A DNA stretch of 64,000 nucleotides from Pyrrhosoma nymphula (GCA_963573305.1 OY754329.1:138061422-138125421); one strand, 5' to 3'; numbered from the stretch's first letter, positions 34,851 through 45,530 are shown. The notes: generated by a model from the sequence alone, not told the origin. Program-made: numbers and translations.

Positions 34851-36125
34851 TATCTTTTGCGTTATCTTTTATTCTTTAAACAAGCAATGATATTATGTAG
34901 TATGTATGTTTGAAAATTTATTTTGGAAACGGCTCTTTACAATTTTTATGAGACATCAGAAGATGATTTGGGTTGAAGGTTTTAGGTGCGAGAAACTCAT
35001 TGGGCTTGGTCTGATCTGGAAAATTCGTTAAAAGACCGAGTTTGTGCCCAGAAAAGATTTCCGGGTCAAATCATGAAAAGCCTGGGGACCAGTGCGGACT
35101 TTAATGTAGATTATTTTATTTTACGACTTTAAAATACGATAAAATATTCTTTAGACAGTAAGACTTGGACTTAATTGTGCACCAGATAATTGAGCGATTG
35201 GTGGACTTGCGACATCGTGAATGTTTGACGACATTCCAAAAATAAATGTGCTCTGCCGCGGCGGTCATTATAGATTGCTGTGGTTCTAACTTTACATATA
35301 CCAACTATGTAGCGATGGACGACAGTTGCTTAGCACATGTGATTTATTCATGAATTCACCCAAAGAAAAATTACAATGCGATCGAAGATCGATGCCTAGA
35401 TAGTATTCATAACGACCATATTCATAATGCTTAATAGTGAACGACCTTTTTTAACTCATAAGTCTCAAAGATCATCTGTCTTAAGCTACGTTGTTGAGTT
35501 ATGTTCTTATGCTCTTTTTGAATCGGCCTTTTCTCTTAGCTGAGGGGTTAAAGAGGGCGTTTTCGTTGGGTTGAAGGAAGGGAGGAGAGGTGGAAGGATT
35601 CGGTGGCAAGCAGGGCCTTGTTTTGTTGTGACAGTTTGAGGAGTGAGCAGGAAGGTGGGGTGGTGAGTGGGGACGGTGGCAGAGGGGGTGGGGGCTCAAG
35701 GAAGTACTGCCGCTCTCCCCCACTTCAGTAGGGTTGCATCCGCTCCCCCCCCCCTCCCTGTCGCGCCTGCTCGGATTGGTGCGCGAAAAGAAGAATTTTG
35801 CCCCCCAAGCTCCATCTGCACAGTCCTGTTCAGAGTGCTCCTTGTGTTATTACTAGGCTCCTCTCGAGGCTCATTCTTTGGACCATCGTGTGGTAATTCA
35901 GCATGAAAAATTACGGTTTCTATTGCTATATCCAAATGAGGATTCATGAATCGCAAAAGTATGCATCTACGTGGTACAAAAAATATAAAATAATGGGTGA
36001 TACTTACACTAAATATAAATAGATGCCAATAAATTTTTTGTATTACTATTTTTAAATTCCTTTGTGAAACGTTGTTAGTAAGATATAAATGGAATTAAAA
36101 TCTTCGCGGTTGGGCGCAAACATGA
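34851..36125. other. Non-coding stretch
   Basis: No gene is supported. A 10-C tract lies at 35745-35754. Bases 35500-35900 are GC-rich, with overlapping frames on both strands of low complexity. Confidence 0.5.
35745..35754. repeat. Poly-C tract (10 C)
   Basis: Uninterrupted C run in a C-rich patch. Confidence 0.9.
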
Positions 36126-36129
36126 TATC

Positions 36130-36440
36130 CGGGTAAAGAGATTTTAAGCGATGGGGTACAAAGGGTCGCTGTCGATGGTGCTCTAATGAAGTTTAAGTCA
36201 CATCAGGAGTCTAACAGGGGACTGTGATTGGCCCACTTTTTTCCTTTCACATGTTAACAGCACCAGTGCAGTAGGCTTCAAATATTTTCTGACGGTACTG
36301 TATTGCAAAGGGAAAATCCGAAATCATTAGAAAGTGTGTACAATCATTGAAGCAATCCACTAGTGATGTGGCACAAGGAAGCTAGAATTAATATTTTAAA
36401 TGTATAGGCGAAAATAAATGGGCCTTAAATTTATGTGGGA
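36130..36440 (+). mobile_element. Highly decayed reverse-transcriptase remnant (CR1/L2-like)
   Basis: Translated pieces in different frames keep the order QRVAVDGALM, then VTSGV-like and GTVIGPLFF-like sequence (near 36215-36245), then SDGTVLQRE (near 36285), with SLESV or VQSLKQST after it. This corresponds to RT block B (PQGSVIGPLLF) and block C (FADDxVxYRE) of CR1/L2-type LINEs; the second catalytic Asp is now Gly. Stops and frameshifts are dense. It is clearly older than the copy at 39.6-40.9 kb. Confidence 0.55.
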
Positions 36441-37000
36441 GATTTTGATTAGGTCTAATTTAATCTGGATTTTTTAAAAGTTGTGGCAAAACATGATGGC
36501 AGTTGGGCAGGAGACCCTTTTAAGTAAGTAGCCTAAGAGCAGTAGTTTTACAGTGACCTAGGAACTGTCTCCTCTGCGCTGGACAACCAGGTTTCCCCAA
36601 GGTCGTAAACCTTCGTTGCCAGCATCAAAGTGCTCAATCTGTAATTCACTTTCACTAGCCATAGTGAGCTAGTAAGTTTACAACTTTAGGCAGCTATGGC
36701 TCCTGTTTAGATGGGCTTCTCTTATGTTATGCAAGCACTATTAATATTTTTTACTGCAGCTTCGTTTTTGATCGCAAACGTCTCCTCTCCTCTCAAGCTT
36801 CAAAACCTCTCAAGCTCAAAACAATGGACGACTAGACTTGGCTCCGCCCATAAACGTCACAGCGAAGGTCACGTGACCGATGCAGCAGATTTGTGGGAAA
36901 CATGCCACCAAGCTTACCATGCCCGGCTTGACTCATGTTTTTATCGTCCGTTTGTGATTGAAACTCTCGTTCTTTCTTGGTTGAGAAAGCGTATTACTTT
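36441..37000. other. Upstream flank of the THAP sequence
   Basis: No separate gene is recognised. A long + strand open frame (36711-37094) overlaps the THAP sequence in another phase and has no domain of its own. A CACGTGAC string near 36869 and a CCGCCCA-type string are seen, but promoter assignment would be guesswork. Confidence 0.4.
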
Positions 37001-37003
37001 GCG

Positions 37004-37330
37004 ATGGTGCAGTATTGTGTGGTACCCGGGTGCAAGAGTAGTGCATTTACGCCTAAGATATCGTTTCATTCGCTTCCAAAGGACAAACATTTGAGAAAAC
37101 TTTGAGAGGTGAAGATACGGCGTGACTACAGAGCAAATATAAAAATATCCCTGCACATGAGGAGGATATGTTCACTCCATTTCAGAGAGGAGGATTTCCG
37201 CGAGGAAATTTTAGGGCAACGCCGATTAAAATTGGATGTAGCACCTTCAATTTTTGCGTTTACTTCGCCAAGGAAGTTGAGAACTGGCCGTCGAATGATT
37301 GCCTACCAAACGGAAACTGTTGCCTACTAG
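37004..37330 (+). pseudogene. THAP zinc-finger domain with one in-frame stop
   Basis: From the ATG at 37004 the translation begins MVQYCVVPGCKSS, continues KISFHSLPKDKHLRKL, then stops at TGA (37103-37105). It resumes in the same frame with EVKIRRDYR, RRICSLHFREEDF and LDVAPSIF. This is a complete THAP C2CH module: Cys5 and Cys10, then Cys56-x2-His59, with the Pro of SLPK and a VAPSIF version of the family's AVPTIF box. The stop is at residue 34, where the family has an invariant tryptophan, consistent with TGG to TGA. THAP domains bind DNA in host regulators and in P-element-type transposases (THAP9, P element). The frame ends at 37330 and no transposase catalytic region is seen, so whether this was a host gene exon or a transposon end is open. 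A pseudogene is the simplest reading; a real exon with a sequencing error is the alternative. Confidence 0.82.
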
Positions 37331-39015
37331 CTTCTAGTCGATCCACATGTATTCATTCCTTACTGCATATGGCAATCCATTGCCAAGCGCTCACTCCACC
37401 TCGGCAGCGTTGACTATCTTGTGATGTCCTCTCCTCCGCTCCTTTGCCGACCTTGCCGGTCCATCAGTGTCTTATCCTCCCTGACATCTTACTTCGCACC
37501 GGCGACTGCCACCAAGTTTTGTTGCCACTGCATTAATGCCTGCTGTTGTCCTTTTAGCAACTTTGTGGCACTAATGTGAATATTATAACGCCCACGTGCA
37601 ACTAAGATCTTAACTATTTCTAATTTGGAAGCTTGATCTAATCATGTCTAATACAAGTAAGGTCTAGTAGGCACAGCTAATACAAAATGATGAAAGAAGT
37701 AAGTGTATTTTTATATTTAAAATTAGTTGATATTGTTTTAATACTCTCTTTCTCCCCAAGGCATTTCCTGAAAAACATTATTTGTGTTTTAAAAATCGGC
37801 TCTTACAAGTGTTTTCAGGCGTCTTAAACATTATTTTCTCTCCAGTGTCGTTTCTGTAGTGACTTGATGCGTAACATAAGAATTAACACACATCCGCGCC
37901 AACGCTGCGGTTCCAAGGAGGAAATGCTTCCTCAACTCCTTGAATTGAGTGAAGCACGTCCTTAACCTTTCAAGACGGCTCCGATCGACTCACATCGAAT
38001 TATTTCGCGCGGCCACTCCACGTAATCGCATTTCGGTCTCCTCGTTAGTTCAATCCTCGCGCTTTGTATGCGACCTCATTCCCTACTCATCGCTCATTCC
38101 TAAATCCACCTCCAAATAGGGCTACGATATTCAATTTTTTTTCGATACAAATTAAGATGGTGGTATCGCCATGTATCGTATTTACATAGACTTTATAGAT
38201 TTGTGTCAGCATAGCTTATCGCCTAATTCCTTTTGAGACAAAAGTCTGAAATCCTCTTTGTTGGACACTTAGCGCTCATATTGGCGCACTTTTCAGCCAT
38301 AAACTAATTTATTTTATTGATTTGAAATTTTGCGGGGACGTAATATTCTTCTTCAGCATGAATCTTCTACAAATGCATTCACGTCAGGATAACATGCATC
38401 GTGCATATTTTGTTCATGGTATTAAAGTATTATTCATTAAAAAAAACGTCTAGGTCACATCATTTTACACGGTGCACATCGCTTTTTTCCATAAATATCG
38501 TGTATTGCATTTTTTTCGATTTTACGTCACACATGCATGTAGAGACGCGTGGTGGCTCAAAATTTGATGACGCACCATATCGCATATCGCGGTAATAGGT
38601 ATTGCGTAAAATGACATATTGTATGGTTTTCTTGCTTTTCTCATTTATAGAATGAAATGCTTTAACTTTTTGATCCCACATTAGCTTTTACTTTTTGGCG
38701 TTTTAGCGTTAACTTTTTGTCCACACACTCAGAAACGATTCGGGTTTTGACGCTCAGTGTAATCTTCAAATACATGAAAAAAGCCTGTATTTTATGAATA
38801 TCGAATATCATTTTCGATGTATCGAAATATCGTGTATTTCATATTCCGCATGTATTATGCCTGATATCTCATGCTTTGATGATGCTATACATCGAATGTC
38901 GTGATAAAAATGTTTGACATTGCCTACATATTGTATGGTAATGCGTAAACTTGCTTACTATTTAACATAGTGTATAATGGCATATCGGAAAGCGTCAGGT
39001 AGCCAAAGTCACGTG
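37331..39015. other. Non-coding stretch
   Basis: No gene is recognised. Bases 38120-38220 and 38780-38900 share many CGATAT/ATCGAT/GTATCG strings, which suggests a decayed repeat, but I found no matching ends. Confidence 0.45.
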
Positions 39016-39017
39016 AG

Positions 39018-39365
39018 TCAATGCATCTCATGAATGTCGATTATCATTTTCGGTTCACCGCTTCTCCTTCTGTATACTTTCAGCCTCTTATTTGCCAATT
39101 CATTATCCTTACATATATTCTTTTCATCTCTTCCTTTGCCGTCCAGATTTTTTTTCCTTCTGGGCACTGATCTCTCAAAATCTTCTCTCTCCTGTTTTAT
39201 TACGTTCAATTTCTGTGACCATTCTACATCTTTCTTCGCTCTTAAGCGCGCGTCTTTATTGGATTTATTTTGCATTCCTTTCTTACATTTTCATAGCCTA
39301 TTCGACCTGTTCTTGTTCTTCCAGGTATTTTACCAGTTTCTGCGTTTTGGTTGTTTCTAGTAATA
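39018..39365 (-). pseudogene. Lysine/glutamate-rich coiled-coil-like sequence, broken
   Basis: On the - strand, 39365 down to 39300 reads KTQKLVKYLEEQEQVE followed by stops. After a shift the 85-codon frame (39275-39018) continues with DARLRAKKDVEWSQKLNVIK, REDFERSVPRRKKN and NELANKRLKVYRRR. The high Lys/Arg/Glu content and heptad-like spacing look like the coiled-coil tail of a DNA-binding or transposon-associated protein. I do not recognise a family. It ends where the CR1-like 3' UTR begins. Confidence 0.3.
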
Positions 39366-39379
39366 TAATAGTCTGTTAT

Positions 39380-39630
39380 CGCCGTTCCAGCTTCAATTCA
39401 GAAGTAGCAAATGTAGTCACAAAGAACATTAATGGGAAAAGTATCTCTAACACCAGTAGTATACCTATAGTGTCGCGCATATTTGTGAAATTTTGCCTTG
39501 ACAAGTGTTGACTGGTTTTTGCTAAGGCACCTATAGTCGTAGTTGCATTAATTTGAGTAGGATGTAGTGCAATGCATGATGGTGTTAACTTACTCCCTGA
39601 CACACAACCTTGAGGTGAATAGCAGGGTAT
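39380..39630 (+). mobile_element. CR1/L2-like LINE 3' UTR (copy C, + strand)
   Basis: Only the 3' UTR is left. TATACCTATAGTGT near 39458 and the GCAATGCATGATGGTGTTAA block (39571-39590) align with 48480-48600. The terminal ACACAACCTTGAGGTG block (39602-39617), followed by AGCAGGGTATTCTACATC, aligns with the 3' ends at 48600-48650 (+) and, inverted, at 39640-39720. It stands tail-to-tail with the - strand copy, making a large inverted repeat around 39630-39655. Confidence 0.75.
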
Positions 39631-39770
39631 TCTACATCTACATCTACAAAATACCCTGCAAGCCACCTCAAGAGTGTGTGGCAAGGGGTGAGTAATCACC
39701 AACATGCATTACACTATACCCTAAAGTTAGTGTAACTACGACTCATTATGCATTAGCATAAATTGGTAAT

Positions 39771-39798
39771 GCTTGTCACGAGGCGAAGCCTCACAAGC
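39771..39798 (-). other. Conserved hairpin in the CR1-like 3' UTR
   Basis: GCTTGT...ACAAGC outer arms and a GAGGC-GAA-GCCTC inner stem form a hairpin about 130 bases before the tail. The copy at 47.9-48.7 kb has a corresponding GTTGTGAGGCCTCAAC (48504-48519). LINE RTs often recognise 3' UTR hairpins, so this may be the template-recognition structure (inference). Confidence 0.5.
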
Positions 39799-40010
39799 AT
39801 GCACTACACAGATATTATCACAATGTAGATGGACCGTTTATATATGTATATGTATTTTGCAACTACACAAATGGACAGAGACTCAAGACTCATGTAGAAA
39901 TCATGCAAATTCGTGCTGTTAGTACTAGGTAACAGATAAGGATTCAAGTATTAGGGAGTACTACTACTACTAAGAGCTACACTACCTATCGACAAACCTA
40001 GATAAACGTC

Positions 40011-40910
40011 TCATTGGCTGCTGTTATGGTCCCTTATCGTTAGTGGGAAAAATGAAATTTTAAATCTGTCCGTTCCGCAGTCTAGTTCCCTAATTTTATT
40101 CTCATGATCTGATCTACCGTAGTATGTCGGATTTCGTAAAATATTATCAACGTCGTCAGAGAATAGACCAGTTTGTAACTTATATAATAGATTGAGTCTA
40201 AATTTTAATTGACAGTCTGAAAACGTTTCCCATCCCAGTTGCTGTAAAAGGTCAGTAAAACAATCGAGATTATCATTACAGCCTTTAACGTATCTTGCCG
40301 ATCTTCGCTGCACGCGTTCTAAATCAGTTTCCAAGCCCATCTCATAAGGATCCCAAATGCTGGCAGCATATTCCAATTGGGGTCTAACGAGGGAGAAGTA
40401 GCTGAATTCCCTAACTTTATCGTCGCACTTGCCAAGTACTCTTTTAACAAATCCCAATTTACGATTAGCTTGACCGGTAATTTCTCGAATATGATACTCC
40501 ACGAGAGATCATTAGTCAGTTTAACTCCGAGGTATTTAACCGATTCTACAGTCTCTAATTTGCTGTTGTTTATGCAATAGATGTTACAAGGAGCGTTTTT
40601 CCGTTTCCAAAAATTCATAACAACGCATTTATTCAGGTTTAATTCTAGCTTCCACGCATCGCACCAATTCTGTATTGCCTCGAGGTCCTTAGTTAGCGCT
40701 TGCTTATCATTAAGGCTACGAATTTCTCTGTATACCACTGCGTCGTCTGCAAATAATCTAAGCTTACTGTCAACTGTTTCACCGATGTCGTTTATGTACA
40801 AAAGGAACAGAAGTGGGCCTATGACACTTCCCTGCGGGACGTCCGATGTGACTTTTACTTCATTAGAGATAGCGCCCTCTAATTCAACCCTTCGCACGGG
40901 TATTAAGTAG
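40011..40910 (-). pseudogene. Reverse transcriptase C-terminal half, frameshifted
   Basis: Two overlapping frames (40927-40319 and 40502-40011) join into one ancestral protein. The first has SDVPQGSVIGPLLFLLYIND (block B), DSKLRLFADDAVVYREI (block C with the FADD pair intact), WKLELNLNKC (block D) and VKYLGVKLTNDLSW (block E). After a shift near 40490 the second gives HIREITGQANRKLGFVKRVL, LVRPQLEYAASIWDPY, LERVQRRSARYVKG and SDHENKIRELDC, then the stop. Blocks 1-4 and any endonuclease are missing through 5' truncation. The first ten or so residues of the first frame are probably flank. Confidence 0.88.
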
Positions 40911-40919
40911 ATGTAGAAG

Positions 40920-42240
40920 AATTCCATAAGGATTCTTGGTCCAGTTATAGTTTTATATATTAAATAGATGAATTAGCAATATCGCACATTTTATATTCCT
41001 CTAACGAACCCCCTCCCACGGTTTCTCCCCAACTTCCTACCCGCCTTCCACCCTTTTCCCCTTCCCGAACCAGCGCCTCAGAGGCCCGAATTCCTGCGGT
41101 GGCCAAGCCCCTTTCCTTCATCACTGTGGGAAGAGATCGTTTCCTCTTCCCTCTGAAAGGAAAACACAAGGTGTGCCTTTGCTTACCTTCCTCTCCCTCA
41201 TTCCGGACTCGTCGCTGATATCTGGTGTGGCAAAATGAGTCACTAGCATGAGTGATAAGAATGTTCTCACGCTCACCCAAGAAGGTGATTTCTCCACGGC
41301 GTGAGAAAGCATCTAACTTTGTGGTTTTTCACGGCGCGATGTTGCTTTTCTGTTTGCCTGAACAGAGCGGAAGGTTGTGACTGTGATTCTCTAGAATATT
41401 CGTGACAGTTTCCAAGGCGTTTATCAGATGATATCTGAATTTTCGTTTTCTTCACTCAAGTCAAATATGTTTAATTGTCATGCATGCATATAGTACAGTG
41501 AAAATTAAAAAAATGTTGCAAAAATACAGCAATGTAACAAACTAAACAACATAGCCCCTGCTTAAGGATGATAGCCTCCTCAGGATTTTGAGAAAGTGCT
41601 CAATGAAAAATACGCGCTCGTTTTCGATAACGCAGCGAGGATGGCTACGGCTCGGCATTCGCCTGAGGGCGGAGGAAACCCGAAAAACATCCGCCAGGCC
41701 GCTAAGAATCGGGGAAGAAGCCAATAGCAGTAACAGATGACAACTGGGGAGAGGCCAAACAACAAGCAACAAATAATGATAAACAAAATAATAAATGAAG
41801 AGTATATAAAAATTATAATATTACAATTATTTAACTCTGTGATCGCTGGAAGTAAAGTTCAATAAATTATATCATATGAACTATGCAGTATGTTCAACTT
41901 GAGATTTTCGTCTGCGTATGTTGCTTCGAGATACAACAGTTTCGCCAGCTATTCTACTGGCGTCATCAAGTCATAGATGACGTGAAGACGTTTTTACCAC
42001 GCTTGTCTTACATTGGCCTGGCTGGTTGGTTATGCGCCGTCTTGGTGATGCGTTCTGATGGCACGGGAATTTTCCTTGCGCCGTGTGAGGGATATCCGCC
42101 CGGCCTATTCAATTACATCCGTAGGCTTTGTTTTTACGATATATAGGGCTTCTATGATAGTCCTCTGGTAATATCAATTCTCTTTGGCTATCATTTTTCG
42201 GTCTTAAAATCGCATACCGTGTACAGGAACACTTGTTAAC
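40920..42240. other. Non-coding stretch
   Basis: No gene is recognised. C-rich sequence at 40990-41100 gives a - strand 106-codon frame of low complexity. Further short frames on both strands show no domains. Confidence 0.5.
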
Positions 42241-42246
42241 CAACAC

Positions 42247-42281
42247 CATCAGGTACCTGATGATGTTGCATCGCAACGAAG
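42247..42281 (+). ncRNA. Hammerhead-like core with palindromic 5' part
   Basis: CTGATGA (42257-42263) is followed by one extra base (T), a perfect 5-bp hairpin GTTGC-ATC-GCAAC (42265-42277) and GAA (42278-42280). The next base is G instead of A. The arrangement is that of 19968-20012 with the same extra base, but helix III, helix I and a cleavage site are not convincing. CATCAGGTACCTGATG (42247-42262) is a perfect palindrome, so the core begins on both strands. Probably a decayed relative. Confidence 0.35.
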
Positions 42282-42284
42282 CTA

Positions 42285-43856
42285 ATGAATAATAAACTAC
42301 ACCGTGAAAATTTAAGTGTATTAAATTAATATTTCATTATTACGATGAAAGAGTTCAATTAAGTTACGCCGGAGACTCAGTTAATTTGATTGACAGAAAA
42401 TAACTCAGAACTAAGGAAAAAATTGGAAGTTATTAATGACGGGAAAGTGTCGAAAAAAATCGACTATTGATTCTTTAACGCATTACCATCCAACCTAACC
42501 CTGGAAACTACAGAGGAGCTAAATAGCTCATCTGTAGTTTCCATGTAGGTGCTGTAATTGGGGTTTACATATTGTTACTTGAGAAATAGGAGATCCATTT
42601 AGAGTGTATTAAACCCATAAAGAGAAAATAAGAAGTAAATGCTATGCCATAATCAATCAGTACCAAAAAATAGTCTTCATATAAGGTTGCCAGATGGGCG
42701 ATCTATTGTTTACTATTTTTAATCTTGCCATTTGAAGACCTTACCTTTCTATAGAAGTGTTTTTCACATTGGTTTTTAATTAAATCACCTTATAGTGTAT
42801 CAGAAATGGTCATATGTTTGATCATTCCACTGACTTCGCCGTGGTCCGTATGAACATGATTGAAACTGAACTCATCTTCCCATAAGCGATGCGAAACAGC
42901 CGCCTTACAAAAGCCTTTTTTTATTCACTTGGAAATACACGTTGTGTACCATGCTTTCTCATATTAATGAACTGCGTTGAACAGTAGCTACACTATTATA
43001 GTCCGACGTATTGCAGTAGTTAAATTCATCAAATTTTGATTTAGACAACTACCCAATTCATTCGATAGCACATCATGCCCCATGCAACCCTAATAACTAT
43101 CACCCTAACCTAGTGCCACTGCATCAGTGTTTACCGCCAAGTTGGAAACCCATGCTTCATTCTAAACCAAGGTCTGTTGTAACCCATTGATGTTGAGTAG
43201 ACGATCGTTAGCCTATTTTTCTTGTTTTCTTGTCCATGAGTTGAACTGACAATAAGGAAAAAACAGGGATATTAGGGTCGAGTATGAAGAAATTGTGTGG
43301 TTTTGGTTAATTTGGCGTCCACAACCTGCTGTTCCTGCGGTAATTTGTTCCGTGTTCCATCTCCTTCACTTTTGCAGAATATTAATCTGGTGTTTTTTAC
43401 TGGATCAAGGCCTTTAATACATTGTTACATTTTATATTGAATAAATTTTGAATATGTTTTGTAAGATATGCTGTTGTTATCGTTGTAAGGTATCTTTAAG
43501 TTGGGTGAATTCCAAAGAAAGTAAAACTTTCGAAAACCCATTTTACAATAAAATATAAATTTATGTGCGAAGAAAAAAAGCTGTAGAATCATTAAAAGTG
43601 CTCTATTACTCCATCGAAGTTTGCACGAAGCCGTGCATATAGCGTGGCGAACTTGACATCTGCGAGACCTTGTTGTTCGAGTGTCTGGATCAATAATGCT
43701 TTCTTATTCGCGAATGGATGAATTTTCTGCGCTTCCATTCCACCCATGTTTTTATAAAATCTCCCTCTGCTCGAAATGTGAGATACCATATGTATGTAAA
43801 TACATTAATTTCACAAATGAGGTGTTTAGAAAAAATTCCTAAGGTTCTGTATGCTC
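42285..43856. other. AT-rich stretch without genes
   Basis: No coding sequence, hairpin or repeat worth listing was seen. Confidence 0.5.
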
Positions 43857-43860
43857 CTAA
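43857..43860. repeat. Left CTAA target-site duplication
   Basis: CTAA directly outside the left terminal repeat, matching 44643-44646. Confidence 0.75.
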
Positions 43861-44642
43861 CCCTTTCGCGCCGAATGCCGCGCATATGCGGCGGGGATTT
43901 TCTTCGCAAACGAACGAAAGCCTCATATATGCGGCGTCAATTTTCCGACGCAAATGAACGAATGCCGCGTATATGCGGCGCGGGGTGGAGGAAAGTGACC
44001 GCCGCGGAAACAATAGACCCAGGTAAGTGGTCGCCCCTCGAGACCCAACTTAGCGCGAGCCCAGGGCCTTCCTCGGCCGCTCGGATCGACCCTTTCCTAT
44101 CCTCTCACGCGGTCAACTATAGCTTTTTGCAGTGTTTTTCTAAAAAATTATTTGTTGCTTACTTTCGAAATCTAAAGTTAGAAATGAATTCTTCTTTTTT
44201 TGCTTACCACATGGAAATTTTAAACGAAATTCTAGCGTTAATATCAACGGAGTTACAGAACGGCAATCGACCGTCGGCAATCCGTCAATATGAACATTAG
44301 AACTCCGTTTAAAATTTCTGCACGCTCAGAAAAAAACAAGGAATTTATTTTTAATCTAAAAAAATCGATCCAAGCAACAAATATATGTTTATATAAAACA
44401 CTGCATTTTCAGTCAGATGACCGTGGAATCGCGCTGTGAAGGTGTCTTTAATCCTCCTTGGGTCTGGGACAGCAGCCGAGAAAAGGGATGGGCGTCCCGC
44501 TGAGTTGGGTCACAAAATGGTAAGGGATCGGACCCCTGCCTTCCATCGACGCGAAAGAGCTTGGTACAGGGGAGTGCAGAAATTTTTCAAGAGGCTCGTA
44601 ACGTGGAAGAATTTACCACCACAAGGCTTCGGCGCGAAAGGG
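43861..44642. mobile_element. 782-bp fold-back non-autonomous DNA transposon
   Basis: The ends are perfect 15-bp inverted repeats starting CCCTTTCGCGCCGAA (43861-43875 and 44628-44642), each bordered by the direct repeat CTAA (43857-43860 and 44643-44646). Internal arms also pair about one centre at 44266: ATTTGTTGCTT (44150-44160) with 44372-44382, and GAAATTTTAAACG (44214-44226) with 44306-44318. GACCCAACTTAGCG near 44042 has a matching inverted GACCCAACTCAGCG. So much of the element can fold on itself. A CCC...GGG terminus with a 4-bp TAA-type duplication recalls piggyBac-like elements, which normally use TTAA; CTAA is a variant, so the superfamily is tentative. No transposase is encoded, so it would move only with one supplied elsewhere. 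Confidence 0.82.
43874..43984 (+). repeat. Tandem GC-palindrome module inside the fold-back element
   Basis: Three copies of a GCCGCRTATATGCGGCG-type palindrome (near 43877, 43922 and 43967) are separated by similar TTTTC...CGCAAA(T/C)GAACGAA spacers, so the unit repeats about every 45 bases. It is found only next to the left end. Confidence 0.7.
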
Positions 44643-44646
44643 CTAA
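44643..44646. repeat. Right CTAA target-site duplication
   Basis: CTAA directly outside the right terminal repeat, matching 43857-43860. Confidence 0.75.
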
Positions 44647-44774
44647 GATTATAGTTCGCCTTCGTGCGCACAAGTAGTTGTTGTAACATCAATCTCTGGA
44701 CATTGAAAACGAATAAAACTATGTGGTTTTAGCGGGGTTAGGAAAAAATTCTAACAATTGACGGTTAGGGGTGT

Positions 44775-44920
44775 CTTTTAACTAGATAACTTACCTCGTC
44801 GGCTTCTGGGATATATGGGTTCGAATCCCGCTCGAATCAAATGCTTTCCTTCATGGTGAGTTTTCTCTAGTGGGTGCGATAAAATGTTTCTTTCTTGGAA
44901 ATTCGGGTCGGTGAATCCAG
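44775..44920 (+). mobile_element. Possible tRNA-derived SINE
   Basis: GGGTTCGAATCCC (44818-44830) is a perfect pol III B box within a T-arm-like stem. About 45 bases upstream a TAGATAACTTACCTCGTCGG string could be a degraded A box. The following body is unlike other repeats in the window. The rest of a tRNA cloverleaf cannot be drawn, so it is not a tRNA gene. Confidence 0.4.
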
Positions 44921-45530
44921 TGATCTGGCCTGGTTTCACTTAAAGTGATTGAATGCTTTTTTAGCTGTGAGAAAGTTAGGAAAAATCTTTGGATTAATGG
45001 TGGCTTCAAATAAAAATGAGACCTAATGCTCGAGGAATATATATAAGCGTAGTCTGGGGGACTTTTAGTCAGAGGTAAATTAAGATAGGTGTAGAGGAAG
45101 TCTGATAAAGCACAGAGTCGGAAGGAGGTGACATGAGAGGTGAGGTATCATGATAAGGATTGAAAAGGAAAATGAAAATATATTGAGTTTATGGCAGCAG
45201 ATGTTGAAGGCTGTGAAGAGGCGAGATTATTTTGCATTCAATTTTTCTCACGGCCGCGTCAGGGTTTTTAGTTGCTTCTTCTGAAACTTCTGCTGAAGTA
45301 GTATTAACGGCTATTTTAATATGAAGGGCTAGAAGGGACAGATAGTTATTTTGAAGCTATCGCATGAATCATCTGTAGGTAATCAGTCAAGATCTACGGC
45401 AAAATCAAGTGGAATGTTTAAGCTCTTCCGTAACTGTCTGCCATTTTCTATTGTTTCCGCCCGAATTAACGAAATCCTATCTTTTAACAACCGAATACAC
45501 TTCTCGATTCGGTACCGAAAAGTTACATTA
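44921..45530. other. Non-coding stretch
   Basis: No gene is recognised. Purine-rich sequence spans 45060-45190. Confidence 0.5.

Larger units (their letters stand above)
39635..40915 (-). mobile_element. 5'-truncated CR1/L2-like LINE (copy A)
   Basis: Best-preserved member of the second LINE family. The - strand carries the second half of the RT, the thumb/C-terminal region, about 370 bases of 3' UTR and a tail with TAGATG-type hexamer units (CTACATCTACATCTAC at 39632-39647 on the + strand). Short tandem tails instead of poly-A fit CR1/L2-type elements. The 5' end stops abruptly just before RT block B at about 40910, the usual result of incomplete reverse transcription. One frameshift near 40490 inactivates it. 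Family placement between CR1, L2 and jockey is inferred from RT motif style, not from a tree. Confidence 0.85.

Noticed and set aside
36711..37094. 127-codon + strand open frame overlapping the THAP sequence
   Set aside because: It is in a different phase from the THAP domain, which explains its 3' half; the 5' half has no recognisable features.
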